From Sclerodactyla briareus (Eukaryota; Echinodermata; Holothuroidea; Dendrochirotida; Sclerodactylidae): a DNA stretch of 64,000 bases. Below the pieces are notes generated by a model, which was not told the origin of the DNA, did no database searches, and worked only from the letters and a program-made list of their open reading frames with translations. The translations under genes were made by a program, and so were the position numbers. Shown here one piece after another: positions 32,931 through 44,879 of the stretch (the stretch's first letter is position 1; each line of letters starts with the position of its first letter). The stretch is taken from contig JAODTK010005778.1 in the NCBI GenBank assembly GCA_026419785.1, positions 291,899-355,898 of the forward strand, given 5' to 3'.

Positions 32931-35900
32931 TCCAAACAATTTTAGTTGCGCATAGCCACCAGTGCCGAAAATGGACCCCTTGCCATGCGTTGTCGGCTGC
33001 ATGTACCAAGTCTCACACCTGGGCATTTTGTGATTGAAATTCTGTAATCAGTGGGAAATTTGTGTGAAATTTTGTCAGACCTTGTCTTATCGCTGCCCCG
33101 ACTTTACCTTTTTGGCCAGAATGTCAAGAGTTGTGCTGCACACTACTGATCTTTAGTTGCGCGCAAAACGCGCAATTTTTTCGGGTTTCCCCGGCCTGGG
33201 AAAAAAACTGGCGGAGCTCGTATGTCACGCCTTCTCTGACATGCCGGACGCTATTTGTATAATTTAAACAGCGAAAATTACCAAAATTACAGTAGCCTAA
33301 TGTAAATATGCTTGAGGGTCAATTCGACTTATAGCTTTTTCCTAATCTGGAAATCATAACATATAACACAATTGCTGTGGCATACAAATAGCGACCAGCA
33401 AATCACGTTGTTGTAAATTATGCTGTTAATGAAGGGGAGAGTACTGTTATTGCGCGCGAAGCGCGTAAAATTTTCGCTACATATCTGGATAGTGATAAAA
33501 AAAATTACAATCCTTTGTTGTATGAATACTTTTAAATGAAATAAGAATATTCTGTTGGTTGAGTGGAAAATTTACATAGATGACTGGGACGAGGACCTCC
33601 GTCGTAATATATACAATCTGGCGATCCGTCAGAAATTCCACTGGTATCGAAAAATCCAACTGCGAGGTACTCTGACATTTTTCTTGGGGGGGGGGGGGGT
33701 GGACACATCCCCACGCCCCCAGATCGTCCATGTGTGTCGTACGAGAAAACATGGGGTATAATTAATTACTAGCACTGCAGCACATTGCGTCATGCACAGA
33801 GGCAGGCTACATGGATTCCTAGGTCATTTTGCTGCAGGTACATTAAGCAAGATTGGAAATCGGGGAGCCAATAGACGACGCTTCGGTTTTTTTTCATAAG
33901 TAAATTTAATAAGTCAATGTTTTGAGGAGAGTTAGAGTTGAAGTTTACCCATTACCGACGTACTTTTTGGGGGCCAAAGAGAATTGTCGAAGCCCGGAGT
34001 GCTAAAACTAGGGGGTGGTGGCATGTATTCCAGCACCCGATCACAAAAATTGGGGGTGGCAGCACCTCAGCACCAACTCCCCCTTTCCCGTGCTTGAAAC
34101 GAGGGGGGAAAGGCAGGGAACGACCGAAAAAAACCGAGAGAAAAAATGTGAAAAAAATTCGGAGGGATTTGGAGGAGAAAATGACGGCGAACTCTTGGCT
34201 TTGCATGAGGTGACTGATATAGACTGAAAAGTCGCCGGCTACTTTTTGTAAGTGAAATCCATCTAAACCATAGAGCGATCAATTAACTGAGAGGGCATCA
34301 GATCAGAAATTAGAATATTGAGGAACTTGGGAATTCTCAGTGAACAAAAACACATGCAGAACGGACGTGTGTGCTACGCATTATTAGTGACATAATGCAT
34401 AAACGAATGTGTAAGTTCCGTACGGTGGGTCCTCATACTGCCATATGTAACGAGACATTATTGAAGCAGCTGCGCGTCAGCTATATACTCTAACTGGTAC
34501 CTGACAAAGTTATTACGGTATCACAGTAGTGTATGTGCGAAACAACAAAATTATTGGAATTACGACCGATTTCGTCTGGTTTAAAAACATTCTCTAGGTA
34601 AATACAATATCACGGCGAGTAAAAAAAAAACTATGTAATGTGAAGTTCAAATAAAATCACCTATAGCGAACTGCCCATTCAATGGCATCATAAACATATT
34701 GAGGATGAGCGGAGCGCTGTCAGGATCGTACCGAACCGCTCCGCGTGCATGGCTCATTCTGCCAAGACGCTTTATAAAGATGAAGGCGCCAGCATGAAAA
34801 GTGTAGCTATATACTGCAGCGAAAGGCACTGCCACCATTTTGTTATGGGCATCCGAATAGAAACCTGCACATGCGAAAGTATACTTTTGGCAGGTTTCTA
34901 TGAGATTTCCGCTTAATTTAGATAGTCCACACTCTTGTCATATACAATCATCCCCTCACCGGCACGTTCCTACCAAAGCTACCAAATTGTGATACTTGTC
35001 AACACTACAGCCAGTAACGCCTAAATATCAGAATATTGGACCACCCCGAAGGAGGAGAACGGCTTTGCGCTTAGGCCTACCAAACATTTCTCTCGCGGCT
35101 ATCTGCAGTTATGAATTCTTATCTTCAACCTCCACACGAGGATTCAACACGAATGCGATAAAAGGAGTGTGTTATAGGAGTGTAGAAAATAAAGACGACC
35201 ACGACGACTTTTTCAATAAACACCGTCTATCCTATCACCGGGTTTATTAGTGGGCATCGCTGAATAGACTCCGAGATCAAGTATCGCTCACAATTTTAGC
35301 ATCCTATAAAGTACGTGTATGCGCGTGCACAGAGACATGCACACCCAAGTGTTGAGTAGCGATAATCACCAATTAGATCAATCAAAATGAAAATCATATC
35401 AGTAAAACAGATTCCAGAATTAGGATGTTCGGGCCCGTCAAAACGGTGATCTCGTGTCAACAAAGTATTGGTTGGTACACGTCTGTGTGCTTTATGGCTA
35501 GTAAGCCTAATTAACACTCCAAATCAAAGTCAGGCATACAGGCCTACATACACCTTTCTGAACACATTTTCGGACATCATCTTATTTTGGCATGACGCGT
35601 CTAGTAGCAAAAGAGTGTTCGGATAGTGTTCCAATTCTAAAAACTGTTCCCAGAGTGAAATGGCCATTTATTACGTTCAGTTCGTCGAGTAAATGACTCT
35701 GATATATTCGCCCACTGATTAGTAGTTTTCAGACATTTCTCAATTTCTCGATATCTTCTGATCGGCCTTCGCGGACTCTCGGCGAGGATTTCGAGTGAAA
35801 TGAGCTTACGAAAATCGATATTACGCACGTTTAATTATATTGCGTGCACACGAGATTACACTGTACTCAAGTAAGGTTACGGGCAGAATAAAAAATATCA

Positions 35901-36860
35901 GTAGAGTAATGGAAATAAAAAGAAAGAACGACTTACGCACTGGATTCAGGGACAGACATTAACGCGCAAGCTACGTTATGGACATAATCATCTTCATGAA
36001 TGCAAGGAAGTCGTAGGCGGGCTAGCCTGCCTTAACTACAGACGACATGAGGGAGCCGCTCTTAAAAAATAGATGGGGCTATGATGGCTATCACTCTCTA
36101 GTGGACTCTTACTTCCTGACTACGGTCGTATTTACCTGCATATCGTCTGCATGACAAAATTGGAATCTGCGAATTACGGTTCGAGCGTTAATATGGATGG
36201 GAAAGCAGCCTGAACAAATATGCGTAAAATCTGCCAAAATTTTGGTCGTGGAGTATTTATAGGCAAACCTTTCAACTATAGTTACTAACCTCCTTAAAAA
36301 AATCGTATACCACTAGTCCCAATTACCACCACTATTCCGCGAACTTAATTCAGTCGACAGCGAGCGAAACGAAGTCGCACAGGCGTTTGTTTAGGCAAAT
36401 CACGATTGGTAAGCGTCATGACTGCACATATGATTGAAGAGGCTATGAAATCCAACCGGTGAAAGTTGGGGATCCAGAGCAGTGAGGGCAAATAATTTGT
36501 ACGAGTAAATAAAATGGTGGCTTCCGTGACGTTTGGAGGTGAGATCACGACCTCTGACCCCCTGGTTTTTCCTTTCCCCTGACTGCGACTGGTACCGTAG
36601 ACCCCTCCGGTATCCTCACAAAGATTTACAACAGTCTGCCCAAAGAGCTACAGCAATAAGTCAGTTGAGATTAATTTGGACTGTTTACGTTCAGTTTCAA
36701 CAAGACCTCACTGTAATAACCTCAAACGGAAACAACCTTTCAAATATTCGCCTATTTACGAAAGAAAGGAAAAGAATTAGGAAACAGCGAAATTAGAACG
36801 CGCTCCCGTGCGGTTTGACAACTTGAGTACAGCGATAACGTGGGATTATACTGTGGAGAA
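32931..36860. other. Unannotated region with two GCGC hairpins and a poly-G tract
   Basis: Small self-complementary words TTGCGCGCAAAACGCGCAA (about 33159) and TTGCGCGCGAAGCGCGTAA (about 33451) are related hairpins. A G14 run is at 33686-33699. Overlapping short ORFs near 33940-34280 come from a purine-rich, low-complexity patch and contain no recognisable domain. I see nothing else. Confidence 0.4.
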
Positions 36861-36920
36861 TGGGGTTAATCGAAATTAATTAGTCGAAAATTATTCAGTC
36901 GAAATGCTCGAATTCAATGG
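36861..36920 (+). repeat. Short degenerate tandem repeat (AGTCGAAAATTATT)
   Basis: The words TAATCGAAATTAAT, TAGTCGAAAATTATT, CAGTCGAAATG and CTCGAATTCAA follow one another at about 14-bp spacing, giving three to four degenerate units. Confidence 0.5.
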
Positions 36921-39067
36921 ATTAAATTGTCTTGTTAATTAACGGAGTGATGACGTGATTAGTTCTCGGAATGGTATAAGAGTACTGTTGCCACTTGAGG
37001 ATTTGCCCAGGAGGCGCGATTGCAATACCACAGATTTCTGGACATGAACTGCAGTAGTAAATAGTGGATCGGGATTGAAACCCATACCGCCATCATACTA
37101 CGTATATCGTCATTTCACATAGTACCAGCCTCTGAACGTTTCCCATCGCTTTGGATCATCGAAACGCAATTCAATTATTTGAAGATAATGTATAGTGGCC
37201 GTCGGGGATTTTGGCTAGTGATGAGGAAGAGGCAGAATCGGGGCAACGTCAATATTATCGTATTCGTTAGCCATATCTACAAGGTTCCTATTAAAAAAAC
37301 TGTGGGCTGAGAAAAAATCCGGAAATACCGGAGACAAAACAAAAAAAATAAAATGTAAGCACGCAAAACATCTCCACATTTCGGGGCCATACAACAAACG
37401 TTTTATAGAGATGTGGGTATTTTTCAAGTGCCGCCGACCTATACATATTTAGGTATCCTAAGGTGCCACTCAGTTTCATGTGAACAAAAGGGAATGTGAA
37501 ATGAAAAGTCTGTACACAAGGTTACGATAGCCTACCAAGACGAGGACGTATTTAAACTCCTATAGAGGCCTCCTAGTAAGTGCCCCGGTTCGATTTAGTT
37601 TCAAGAGCGGGAAGGGAACTAAGTTTCTGAGAACACGTTTAGCAATGTCATAATATGCATCGTCTTCCAACCGTCCAAATTAAGACCAGATTATTGACGT
37701 CGTAACCCAAGCCGAACATGGAAGTCGAGATTTGAAGCTGAGAACTTCTCGAAGACACAACATTTGGGAGTATTATTTAACACCTTTGCTTCTGGGTGAT
37801 GACAAGCGAAGTGAAGGTTTGTCTGCCTAATTGCGTTGCCTCAAACCTGAGAAGTTTTGTTCCAGGAGGTCAGGAGTTATCGGCGTTTTAGCAGGCAGCT
37901 GGGAGGAATGGTGAGACTAGGAGCGATGCTTGTCCATCAGCGAAAGAGAACACCGGGCAAAGTGACGCAATAGGCAATTGGATAAGACAAGATCAAGATC
38001 ATAAAACCTCAGCCTGAGGGCACTCCATCTGTGCTGGGATTAACTGAAACCATCGTCATGGACAGCCACCTAATCGATGCAGAAGAGCCAGCCGATACTT
38101 ATCTATAAGGTTTTGCTGGGGGAGGGATGGTGAGGGAATCGAACAGTGGAATAATCGCCATCACATTTATATATATTTTTTATTTATTTAGGAGTTGAAG
38201 TTCACTATTTTTGCAAGATTTTAGGTAGCTTTGTTCTCGAAGCATAAGACCCATGTGTTTTTTATTATCCTTTGCAGTCGACAAAAGTTTCAAATTCAAA
38301 CATGCCATTATGCGCCACCCGTTTTCATTGCAAATATATATTCAACTACACAACTGCCTACGAGATTAGCGTTAATCGATCCCACCGCCGCCGGACACAT
38401 AGCAATAATTGACCATTCGATTGCTCGTTGACCCAAACTTGGGAATCCCGCATAGCCTGGTTCGGGAATAGACCTCGTCACATTATGGGACCGTCTAATG
38501 CTCCTATTTTTCGCGATTTCCTTCAGTTGGTCGATTTCATCTATTTTATGAACTACTTTGGTCTCAAGTGACAAACCGGAGGTTAATTTCGGATCATTAG
38601 GAGGTAACCTGTGGTGACTTAATGCGACTGTCCCACGTTTTTTCGGATTTTAATTAACAGGTAGTTGGACTACATCTAGTGCGACGAACATGGGATTTGA
38701 GGTTTTTAATCACGTTGACCTTGGTCTCTCCAGTTGCCAGAATATAATGTATAATAGCGGCCACCACTCTAGTTCACCGAGGGCTATACTAGCTGTCTTG
38801 TGTGGGCTAAGTTCCCAGAATACTATACCGGTCCAAATGCATTGGTCCGAACCGTCGACTATTGCTGCTTACACACCCCGGTATCGGGAGGGCACATGCT
38901 TGAAGCGCCCTGGCGCTTCTTCCCGCTACGTTCCAGTCCCCCCGGGCTCCCGGTTCCCCCGGGCAAGCGCCTAGGCCTGGCCTGACCCCGCCCACCTCTG
39001 CTAACCAATGTAATCGCAGAGCTGCGCCATTTTGACTGCTAATCGCTGCATATCCTTCAAATCATAT
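36921..39067. other. Unannotated stretch with a GC-rich patch
   Basis: Mostly featureless. At 38870-39000 the base composition turns sharply GC-rich, with a perfect inverted repeat GAAGCGCC/GGCGCTTC at 38902-38909 and 38912-38919. The short ORFs there on both strands reflect the composition. Confidence 0.4.
38902..38919. repeat. Perfect 8-bp inverted repeat in a GC-rich patch
   Basis: GAAGCGCC and GGCGCTTC are separated by two bases and are followed within 40 bases by CCCCCCGGG and CCCCCGGG words. The structure is a strong short hairpin at the DNA level. There is no T-run, and the eukaryotic context makes a bacterial terminator reading inappropriate. Confidence 0.55.
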
Positions 39068-39157
39068 ATAAAAAAACAAACAAAAAAACACAAACACAAA
39101 CAGACATACAAAAACACCACACACAAACACAACACACACACACAAACAAACAAACCA
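39068..39157. repeat. A/C-only low-complexity tract
   Basis: About 90 bases made almost entirely of A and C, as AAACAAAC, ACACAAACAC and (CA)n patterns. This is a degenerate microsatellite. Confidence 0.85.
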
Positions 39158-39826
39158 TCCTCGACCCGAGCGGACAATCGTGTTACGGCGGAAGACAGAA
39201 GTCCGTAATAATTCATCATACTCCCCTCACGGGGATAACGATCCAACCAGCATTCTGCATTCATTACATATCCTGTTGGGGCATGAAGGTGATAACACCT
39301 AATGTGCGTGATTCCTCAAGAGAGCAGAGTTTGTAATGACTGCCCTTCACTTGCCGAACCCTTCCTGTAATCGCGCCTGTATCTATAAATACGAGGTGTC
39401 ATCGCTCCAGCAGCCCTGTCTCTCGGGAAGCAGTGATCCGTGTAATAGCCACGGAGACTGAGCAGTCATAATAGGATGCCGCTCATATGGACACGATTAC
39501 GGTAATGAGACTAAGTCACTGACCCCTTGAGATGACTTAGCGCCAAATCTGACCCGCCCTCCCATCCTCTCCAACAGGGAGCTTGTTTATCATATCCATC
39601 AACGGACTGAACGCCTACCGATATACTATCCGAGGCCATGGTCTTCAACCCTTTCCTGAGTAATAGTCAAAACAATTTCCCCGTTCGGTGTTACAAATAT
39701 GCACAAATTTTTATCAAGATTCAGCATAGCTACTTTTGTTATATTACTTTCACGTGGATATGTCATATTCCGTGTGATTCGCCTGAAGACTACAAGCAAG
39801 CACATTAACTGGCGTACTATATCTCT
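39158..39826. other. Unannotated stretch
   Basis: No ORF or repeat partner recognised. Confidence 0.4.
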
Positions 39827-40214
39827 AAGGCTAGGATTCCACATGTGCGGATGCGTATGTGCGATGGAATCGCCAATTATTTACGTGAACTGAGCGGTGG
39901 CTAGTTTTTTAATATGTTCTATTTAGTTTGTCAAGATAGTATTGGTTTCACGGAAGCCAAAAAATCTAAATGAGAGACAAACCAACGATGGTAGGCGAAA
40001 GGAGACGTTACAATGGCGTATGGGATGAGTATCACCGCGAATGAATTCTATGGAAATCTTCTAAAAGCCAAGAAAACGACATATGATGGCTGCTGCCTTT
40101 TATCGCTTTTCGCATTACACTTATAGTGTATCTCCTGAAACAAACGTTCGTGTTCGTAAATGTGATTTTCACATCCAGCCCGGAGAAGCATACGCATGTG
40201 GTTGATTCCTACGC
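39827..40214 (+). mobile_element. AAGG-TIR element (MITE-like), copy 3, about 388 bp
   Basis: The left end AAGGCTAGGATTCCACATGT, then GCGGATGCGTATG, is matched by the inverted right end CGTAGGAATCAACCACATGC, then GTATGC. Collinear with 20806-21204 over its whole length, including TTACGTGAACTGAGCGG, ATGTTCTATTTAGTTTG, GAGTATCACCGCGAATGAAT and ACGTTCGTGTTCGTAAATGT. At roughly 70-75% identity to that copy, the family is old. Non-coding. It is the first of three related elements within 1.7 kb. Confidence 0.8.
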
Positions 40215-40503
40215 ACAGTATCATCAGGGACGCCAGACATGAGTATGTGCTATGTAATAAGTGCTTTTCAGAAAACAGCATAGTCTGTACGTTGAGCCAG
40301 CCCCGACATGGTCTAGACAGAATCCCGCTTTCGACGTTTTTATGTTATCTCATTGCGATCTCCCCCTAAATTCGATCCCGTGTTCATCTGTTCATGGTGC
40401 AAGTTACATAATGAAACAGGATAGAGGCCCGTAGGTACGTACCGTCTTACAAATGTATTCAGTTTCTCCAGAGGTCCAGGTGCTCAGTTCGCATCGCTGC
40501 CTG
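40215..40503. other. Spacer between two TIR elements
   Basis: Unique-looking sequence; no ORF or repeat recognised. Confidence 0.4.
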
Positions 40504-41010
40504 AAGGTGAGATTCATCAGTGCGGATGCGGGGTGCGGTATGAATGTGAAAAACGAATTGCTATGTCAATAGTGGGAGCTTATATGAGCCAGACTGGCTC
40601 TCTGCTCCGTCGTCCTCCGCCTTTCGACTGATGAGACGTGGAGGATACAGGGAAATACAGGTCAAATGAACGCTATAATGATGCCAAAGACCGTAGAAAT
40701 GAAGCAGATTTATGTATACGGACGTTGATTGGCTTCACGAGAGAAGATATACTATAGGGCCTATAATCCATTTGCGTTACGCGGTATTAACGCTGCATCG
40801 GTACAAGTGGTAATTTTGCCTACACGGTTCTCGTTCCATTCTACTGGGAATAAATTATGTCCCTATGGAAGCTATCTCCATCTCTGCGATCGAATACAGT
40901 ATATGAGAACACTCTCACCGACCATGCTCAAGTGGAAATTTTGCATTTATGGTTATACCGCATCCGCAGTTATACCGCACTCCGCATTCACACTTATGTA
41001 ATCCAACCTT
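40504..41010 (+). mobile_element. AAGG-TIR element (long form), copy 2, about 507 bp
   Basis: The left terminus AAGGTGAGATTCATCAGTGC, then GGATGCGGGGTGCGGTATGA, pairs with the inverted right terminus AAGGTTGGATTACATAAGTG, then TGAATGCGGAGTGCGGTATA. That gives arms of at least 40 bp with few mismatches. The right end also carries an extra internal ATACCGCATCCGCAG block. The interior matches the 25576-26111 element but without the nested MITE, so this copy preserves the empty site. The 90-codon ORF at 40729-41001 lies inside it and reads into the terminal repeat, so it is not a gene. Confidence 0.8.
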
Positions 41011-41263
41011 TACCGCGAACATGAAACGGCTAACACCCAAGAGGCAGGCAGTTGGAGAAAAACATCGGTTGGAGGAAAACGACGGATATATAGGTTACAC
41101 ATATGAGGTTAAAATATAAAAAAAAGCAGAATTGGAAGTAACCCTCATAACGTTTCTCAGGTCAGGCGAGTGTGGCAGTGAGCAAAGGCGGAGTGGATAA
41201 GCGAGGAAGTTTATTACTGACGTATGAATTGCCAATTCGCCCCCATTTGCTGCCGTACTTCTT
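41011..41263. other. Spacer between two TIR elements
   Basis: No ORF or repeat recognised. Confidence 0.4.
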
Positions 41264-41454
41264 GAGGTAGACTTCCATACGTGCGGATGCGAGATGCGTA
41301 TGGATGTAAAAATCGTATTTTACGCTGAGCTGCTGCATTTCTATGGTCACCATTATACAGTTTTTTAACACTTTATTCGCTTCTATATTAACACATCAAT
41401 TCAATTTTCACAATCATACCGCACTCCGAAGTCACACTCATGGAATCCTACCTT
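41264..41454. mobile_element. AAGG-TIR element (short form), about 191 bp
   Basis: The left arm GAGGTAGACTTCCATACGTG, then CGGATGCGAGATGCGTATGG, pairs with the inverted right arm AAGGTAGGATTCCATGAGTG, then TGACTTCGGAGTGCGGTATG. Arms of about 50 bp surround a centre of about 90 bp. It shares the same terminus with the 388-bp and 507-bp neighbours but has a different, much shorter interior, as expected for several MITE subfamilies mobilised by one transposase. Confidence 0.8.
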
Positions 41455-42067
41455 CGGTCTTTTCTTTGAATTGTGTGTTAATTAGATAATAAATAGTGTC
41501 ACATCATGGCGTAGATTCAAACAGGTATATGAATATGTAGTACGGTACTTTTGTGGGTTACAATCAAACGACACGGGTTGGGGGGTCTGGTTTTGAGTGG
41601 GCATTGCTGCACCGGATATTTTGACGTTAGCGCGATAGGTCGAGTATTTAGGTCATCGGATGGAGCGAATCATGCGATTCTTTTTCAAGAGAGGAGCCCC
41701 ATTACAAGAAACCTTGTGATGGTGAGCAGTAGAGTTTTACGAGTACTTCAAAAGCACCACGGGCTGTGGGGCCCCTGGTCGCGGAGATAAGAGTGTATAC
41801 CATGCAAATACATGTCTAGTTGCAAGTTAGAGATACCGCAAGAATTTCCATCCCCGTTCAGCCCAGCTAGCTCTGACAGAGTCGATATTGCTCACGCGGA
41901 TAATGCAAACCAGGGACCTCAGGCATTTCAGGCGGACATTCTAATTCGTTCCTGCCACCTCACCGCTCTTGGGCTAGTTAGGCTACTGGCAGGGGGTACA
42001 TCATACTGCATCATTCTGTGCATCAGCTAGTCATTACTGTGTATCGTGTGGAGATTTTCGTTACAAA
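41455..42067. other. Unannotated stretch
   Basis: Two ORFs of 72-79 codons have no recognisable domain. No repeat found. Confidence 0.4.
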
Positions 42068-42345
42068 CATAGAGTGTGTTTTAGTCGACGTTAGTGAAAG
42101 ATAATTACATATTCGCCTTCAATAAAGGGACATGATTGAAGTATATGTTACCACAGAGCGAACAGTCCCAGGAGACGGATAGTTAGGCCATGCTCACTAG
42201 TAGCACTGATTTGACTTCTCGACATCACAGCTGATTACTGTCACGTGACCATTTTGCTTTCGAGACGCCGTGCAAGATATCAATATCATTAGCAGTCGAC
42301 TGAAGCGCACCCACGCATATGTCATAGGCGTAAATTACCGGTAAC
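42068..42345 (+). repeat. Dispersed repeat R1, copy d
   Basis: Collinear with copy b over about 240 bp: GTGTGTTTTAGTCGACGTTA, GATAATTAC, CAATAAAGGGACATGATTG, CTGATTACTGTCACGTGACC, TTTGCTTTCGAG, CCGTGCAAGAT, and AGCAGTCGACTGAAGCGC. It shares the AGTCGACTGAAG block with copy c. In this copy the core has lost one base, giving ACTGTCACGTGACC. Confidence 0.65.
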
Positions 42346-42721
42346 CTCTCCCTACAATGAGATTCTTCCATTGAATTTACTAGTACATAATTGAAGCTCA
42401 GACCATAGTTCAGCACACGTGTGAGAAAATCAGGCACACCTGTTATTGCGCAATCGGCATTCTGACGTCACTAGGTTGGGGTCCAGAACCAGCCTGATCA
42501 GTGTAATGGGTACATAGGCAACACAAAACCTGAACCCCCGAAGCGACCGAATAAGTAAAGATGCAGAACCAGAAGGGGGGATTTTCTTTCACTAGGTTTA
42601 CTTCTTCTGCGAATAGTACCTTCTTGGCAGTTTCAAAATGTGGTTGCGTCGTCGTGGACGGTGGAGGAGAGAGTTGTGACATTGAAAATAGCCAAGACTG
42701 ACCAGTAAGCGCCTCTCACAA

Positions 42722-43212
42722 AATTTCGCATGACTCGATGTGACAGCAAGTCGATTGCCTCTAAGCTCCTGGGAAAAGACGTCAGTTCGCCTAGAATGCA
42801 GTGCTATCAACCAATGTGGTGTTGTTCGCATTTAGGCTTGTCAATAACAACAGGTGTAACTCAACATTTATCTGCAACTGAATAAAACATCACTTTCGCT
42901 GCGCAGTCTGCTTGTAAATTATGCCGAGTGACTTCAGATGGGATAGACGTTATCCTCATCACCATCGTGCACTCTTCCTCTCCATCGCAGGAAGATGCGG
43001 AGAGGCGACAAACGTGAAAGCTGAACGACACTGGCATATCACTGTAGGCCTATGGCTATATAGCGAGAAGGACTCAAGCGCCCCGCAACAGTGGATTACA
43101 GTAATATATCACAGCTGATTGTGTAATTAGTACATGCTCCCTCTTGACATAAGCACTCAGACAAACAACACGGATTCTAGAGCCGTTTGTTAATTGAGGG
43201 GAAACGTCAGTC
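42722..43212 (+). repeat. Dispersed repeat R7, copy a
   Basis: One of three same-strand copies within 4.5 kb. Ordered blocks shared with copies b and c are CATGACTCGA, AAGTCGATT, TGAATAAAACATCACTTTCG, CTGCTTGTAAATTATG, a pyrimidine-rich CATC-TGC-CTCTTCC block, GCTGAACGACAC, GGACTCAAGCGCCCC, TAATATATCACAGCTGATTG and CCGTTTGTTAATTGAGGGGA. No ORF is conserved across the copies. The class is unknown. Confidence 0.65.
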
Positions 43213-43340
43213 CCTATAGGGTCACGGTTCTAATGACGATAAAAAAATGACCTTATTGAATGAAACTAAATTCAGGCGCGTACCGACAGATTTGTCTGGT
43301 GGGGGGGGGGGGGGGGATTGAGGCCGGGTTGAGGCAGAAG

Positions 43341-43493
43341 TAATTGGCAAACAAGTACCATTTATGGCCCCCTAGTCACATGCTGCTGCAATATTTTGCC
43401 TAAATAACGATGCATAAGACCTCTACTGTGTGAAAAAAATAAGTTTTTTGTGTTAGAAATTTATTAGTAACTTGAGTCATGGGGGATTCTGAC
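43341..43493 (+). repeat. Dispersed repeat R6, copy b
   Basis: Partner of 29951-30100; see the shared CACATGCTGCTGC core. It follows a G16 run (43301-43316), while copy a follows the R5 tandem duplication. R6b lies directly downstream of R7a with a short gap. Confidence 0.6.
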
Positions 43494-44356
43494 CCAGGAA
43501 ATGGAAAAAATGTTATGTGAGGGAACATGGAAAAGAAAGATTTACTCGTCGGAATTTCCGAATTTCAAGGAGAGGAGGATTAGGTTTTTTTTGTTTATTA
43601 TTATTGATGGGACTGTTAAAAGCCTGCTATGCACCATATCCATCATATTCGCATATAGTAGATAATTCCGGAGGTTTTTTTTTTTATTCCGTTATTGGGG
43701 AAGTGTTTTTCCCAAATTGTCGCCAAAAGGACCTGCAAAGCTATTAGCCTTGCTTTCTAGGGTTGTAAACTGGTTTCATTTTTTGAAAAATCACTTCAAA
43801 CAACTAAAAAAAGGATATTGTTCCTCACTCGAGTGTAGTTCAAAGAGGAAGATAAGCCACATATCTGATGTATGTACATACACCTGGTGTGGAAATGTTT
43901 ACACAACTCCACTGTAATTCTAATCCAACACCGCAAGAAGGTACTTGATCCATGCATGTTCAGGCAGAGCAGCCAATGGAATGCGCGCGTGTATATCAGT
44001 GATAGTGAAGTAAGAAAAAGTCGATTAGTTGTATAAACACACCGGACCAGGAATAACCATGTAAACCCTCAAAGCTTGATCAGTGGTGATTGAATTTCGC
44101 TATTGAATATAAATCAAAGGCTATCATGGATCGATATCTGGATAATGTAAATACCGATAACGTGAGCTTCAGTTGACCCCTGTCCGCCATGGTTAATAAT
44201 AGGGGATTACACTAGCAACAACAATGCTGAAATGCTATGTTAATTATTTGAATACCACGAAGGTCATGATTTCTCTGCTAAATACGAATGGTAAATTCTT
44301 GGGCAATCGAGCATTTCTTCTTTCCTGGAATTAGGGCCGATCCTCACACCTACATA
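43494..44356. other. Unannotated stretch
   Basis: Short ORFs of up to 76 codons with no recognisable domain; no repeat partner found. Confidence 0.4.
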
Positions 44357-44622
44357 CACTTTTTAAAATGTTGTGTAGAAATTAAACAACACTAGTACTA
44401 GCACACCTATCCGGTATATATGGGCAAACAACCACAGTAAATATAGGTGGATGGCAAACTGACTACAAATCTCTTCCGGCCTAATGGTCTGGACGTTATC
44501 GGTAGCGCTCATGTTTAGAATTGTTACTAGCGATTTCTGCGTGATAGGTGGTAGTTCATATACCCCCTGATGTAATCAATTGACATCCGCTTTAATTTGT
44601 CTACACAACAACGAACTCGGTG
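44357..44622. mobile_element. MITE with CACT terminus and GTTGTGTAGA arms
   Basis: The left end CACTTTTTAAAATGTTGTGT, then AGAAATTAAA, pairs with the inverted right end CACCGAGTTCGTTGTTGTGT, then AGACAAATTAAA. The arms are about 30 bp and the total about 266 bp. Non-coding. The CACT start is shared with the palindromic MITE at 7331, but the arms differ. No clear target duplication. Confidence 0.6.
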
Positions 44623-44640
44623 CCCTTGTCACTGCGGTGA

Positions 44641-44815
44641 TGTGTTGAATTTTACCAAAGTTGTGTAGTATCCCACCTTCGTGTGTGAAACAATCTACAC
44701 AACATAGTGTTAGAATTCAACACAACAGGATGAATTCACATCTGCCGTGTTGGTGCACTATTTACACAGTAATGTTTAGAATTCTATACAACTGCACGAC
44801 TCGTGTAGTTTTATC
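44641..44815. repeat. Inverted/direct repeat cluster of GTGTTGAATT / GTTGTGTAG words
   Basis: TGTGTTGAATTTTACCAAAG, then TTGTGTAG (44641-44668), is inverted as CTACACAACATAGTGTTAGA, then ATTCAACACAAC, ending near 44726. A further related unit ACACAGTAATGTTTAGAATT, then CTATACAAC, follows near 44764. The words are those of the adjacent MITE arms, so the cluster is probably a second, rearranged copy of that family. Confidence 0.55.
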
Positions 44816-44879
44816 GCATGCTTCCGACTCCGAGGAGATTTAAAAGTTACAAAATTGGGGTTGACGGGAAAATGACTAT

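Noticed and set aside
38870-39000. GC-rich patch as contaminating or vector sequence
   Set aside because: No recognisable vector or bacterial sequence, and the flanks are continuous with the surrounding DNA.
40729-41001. 90-codon ORF as a gene
   Set aside because: It lies wholly inside the 507-bp TIR element and reads into its terminal repeat.
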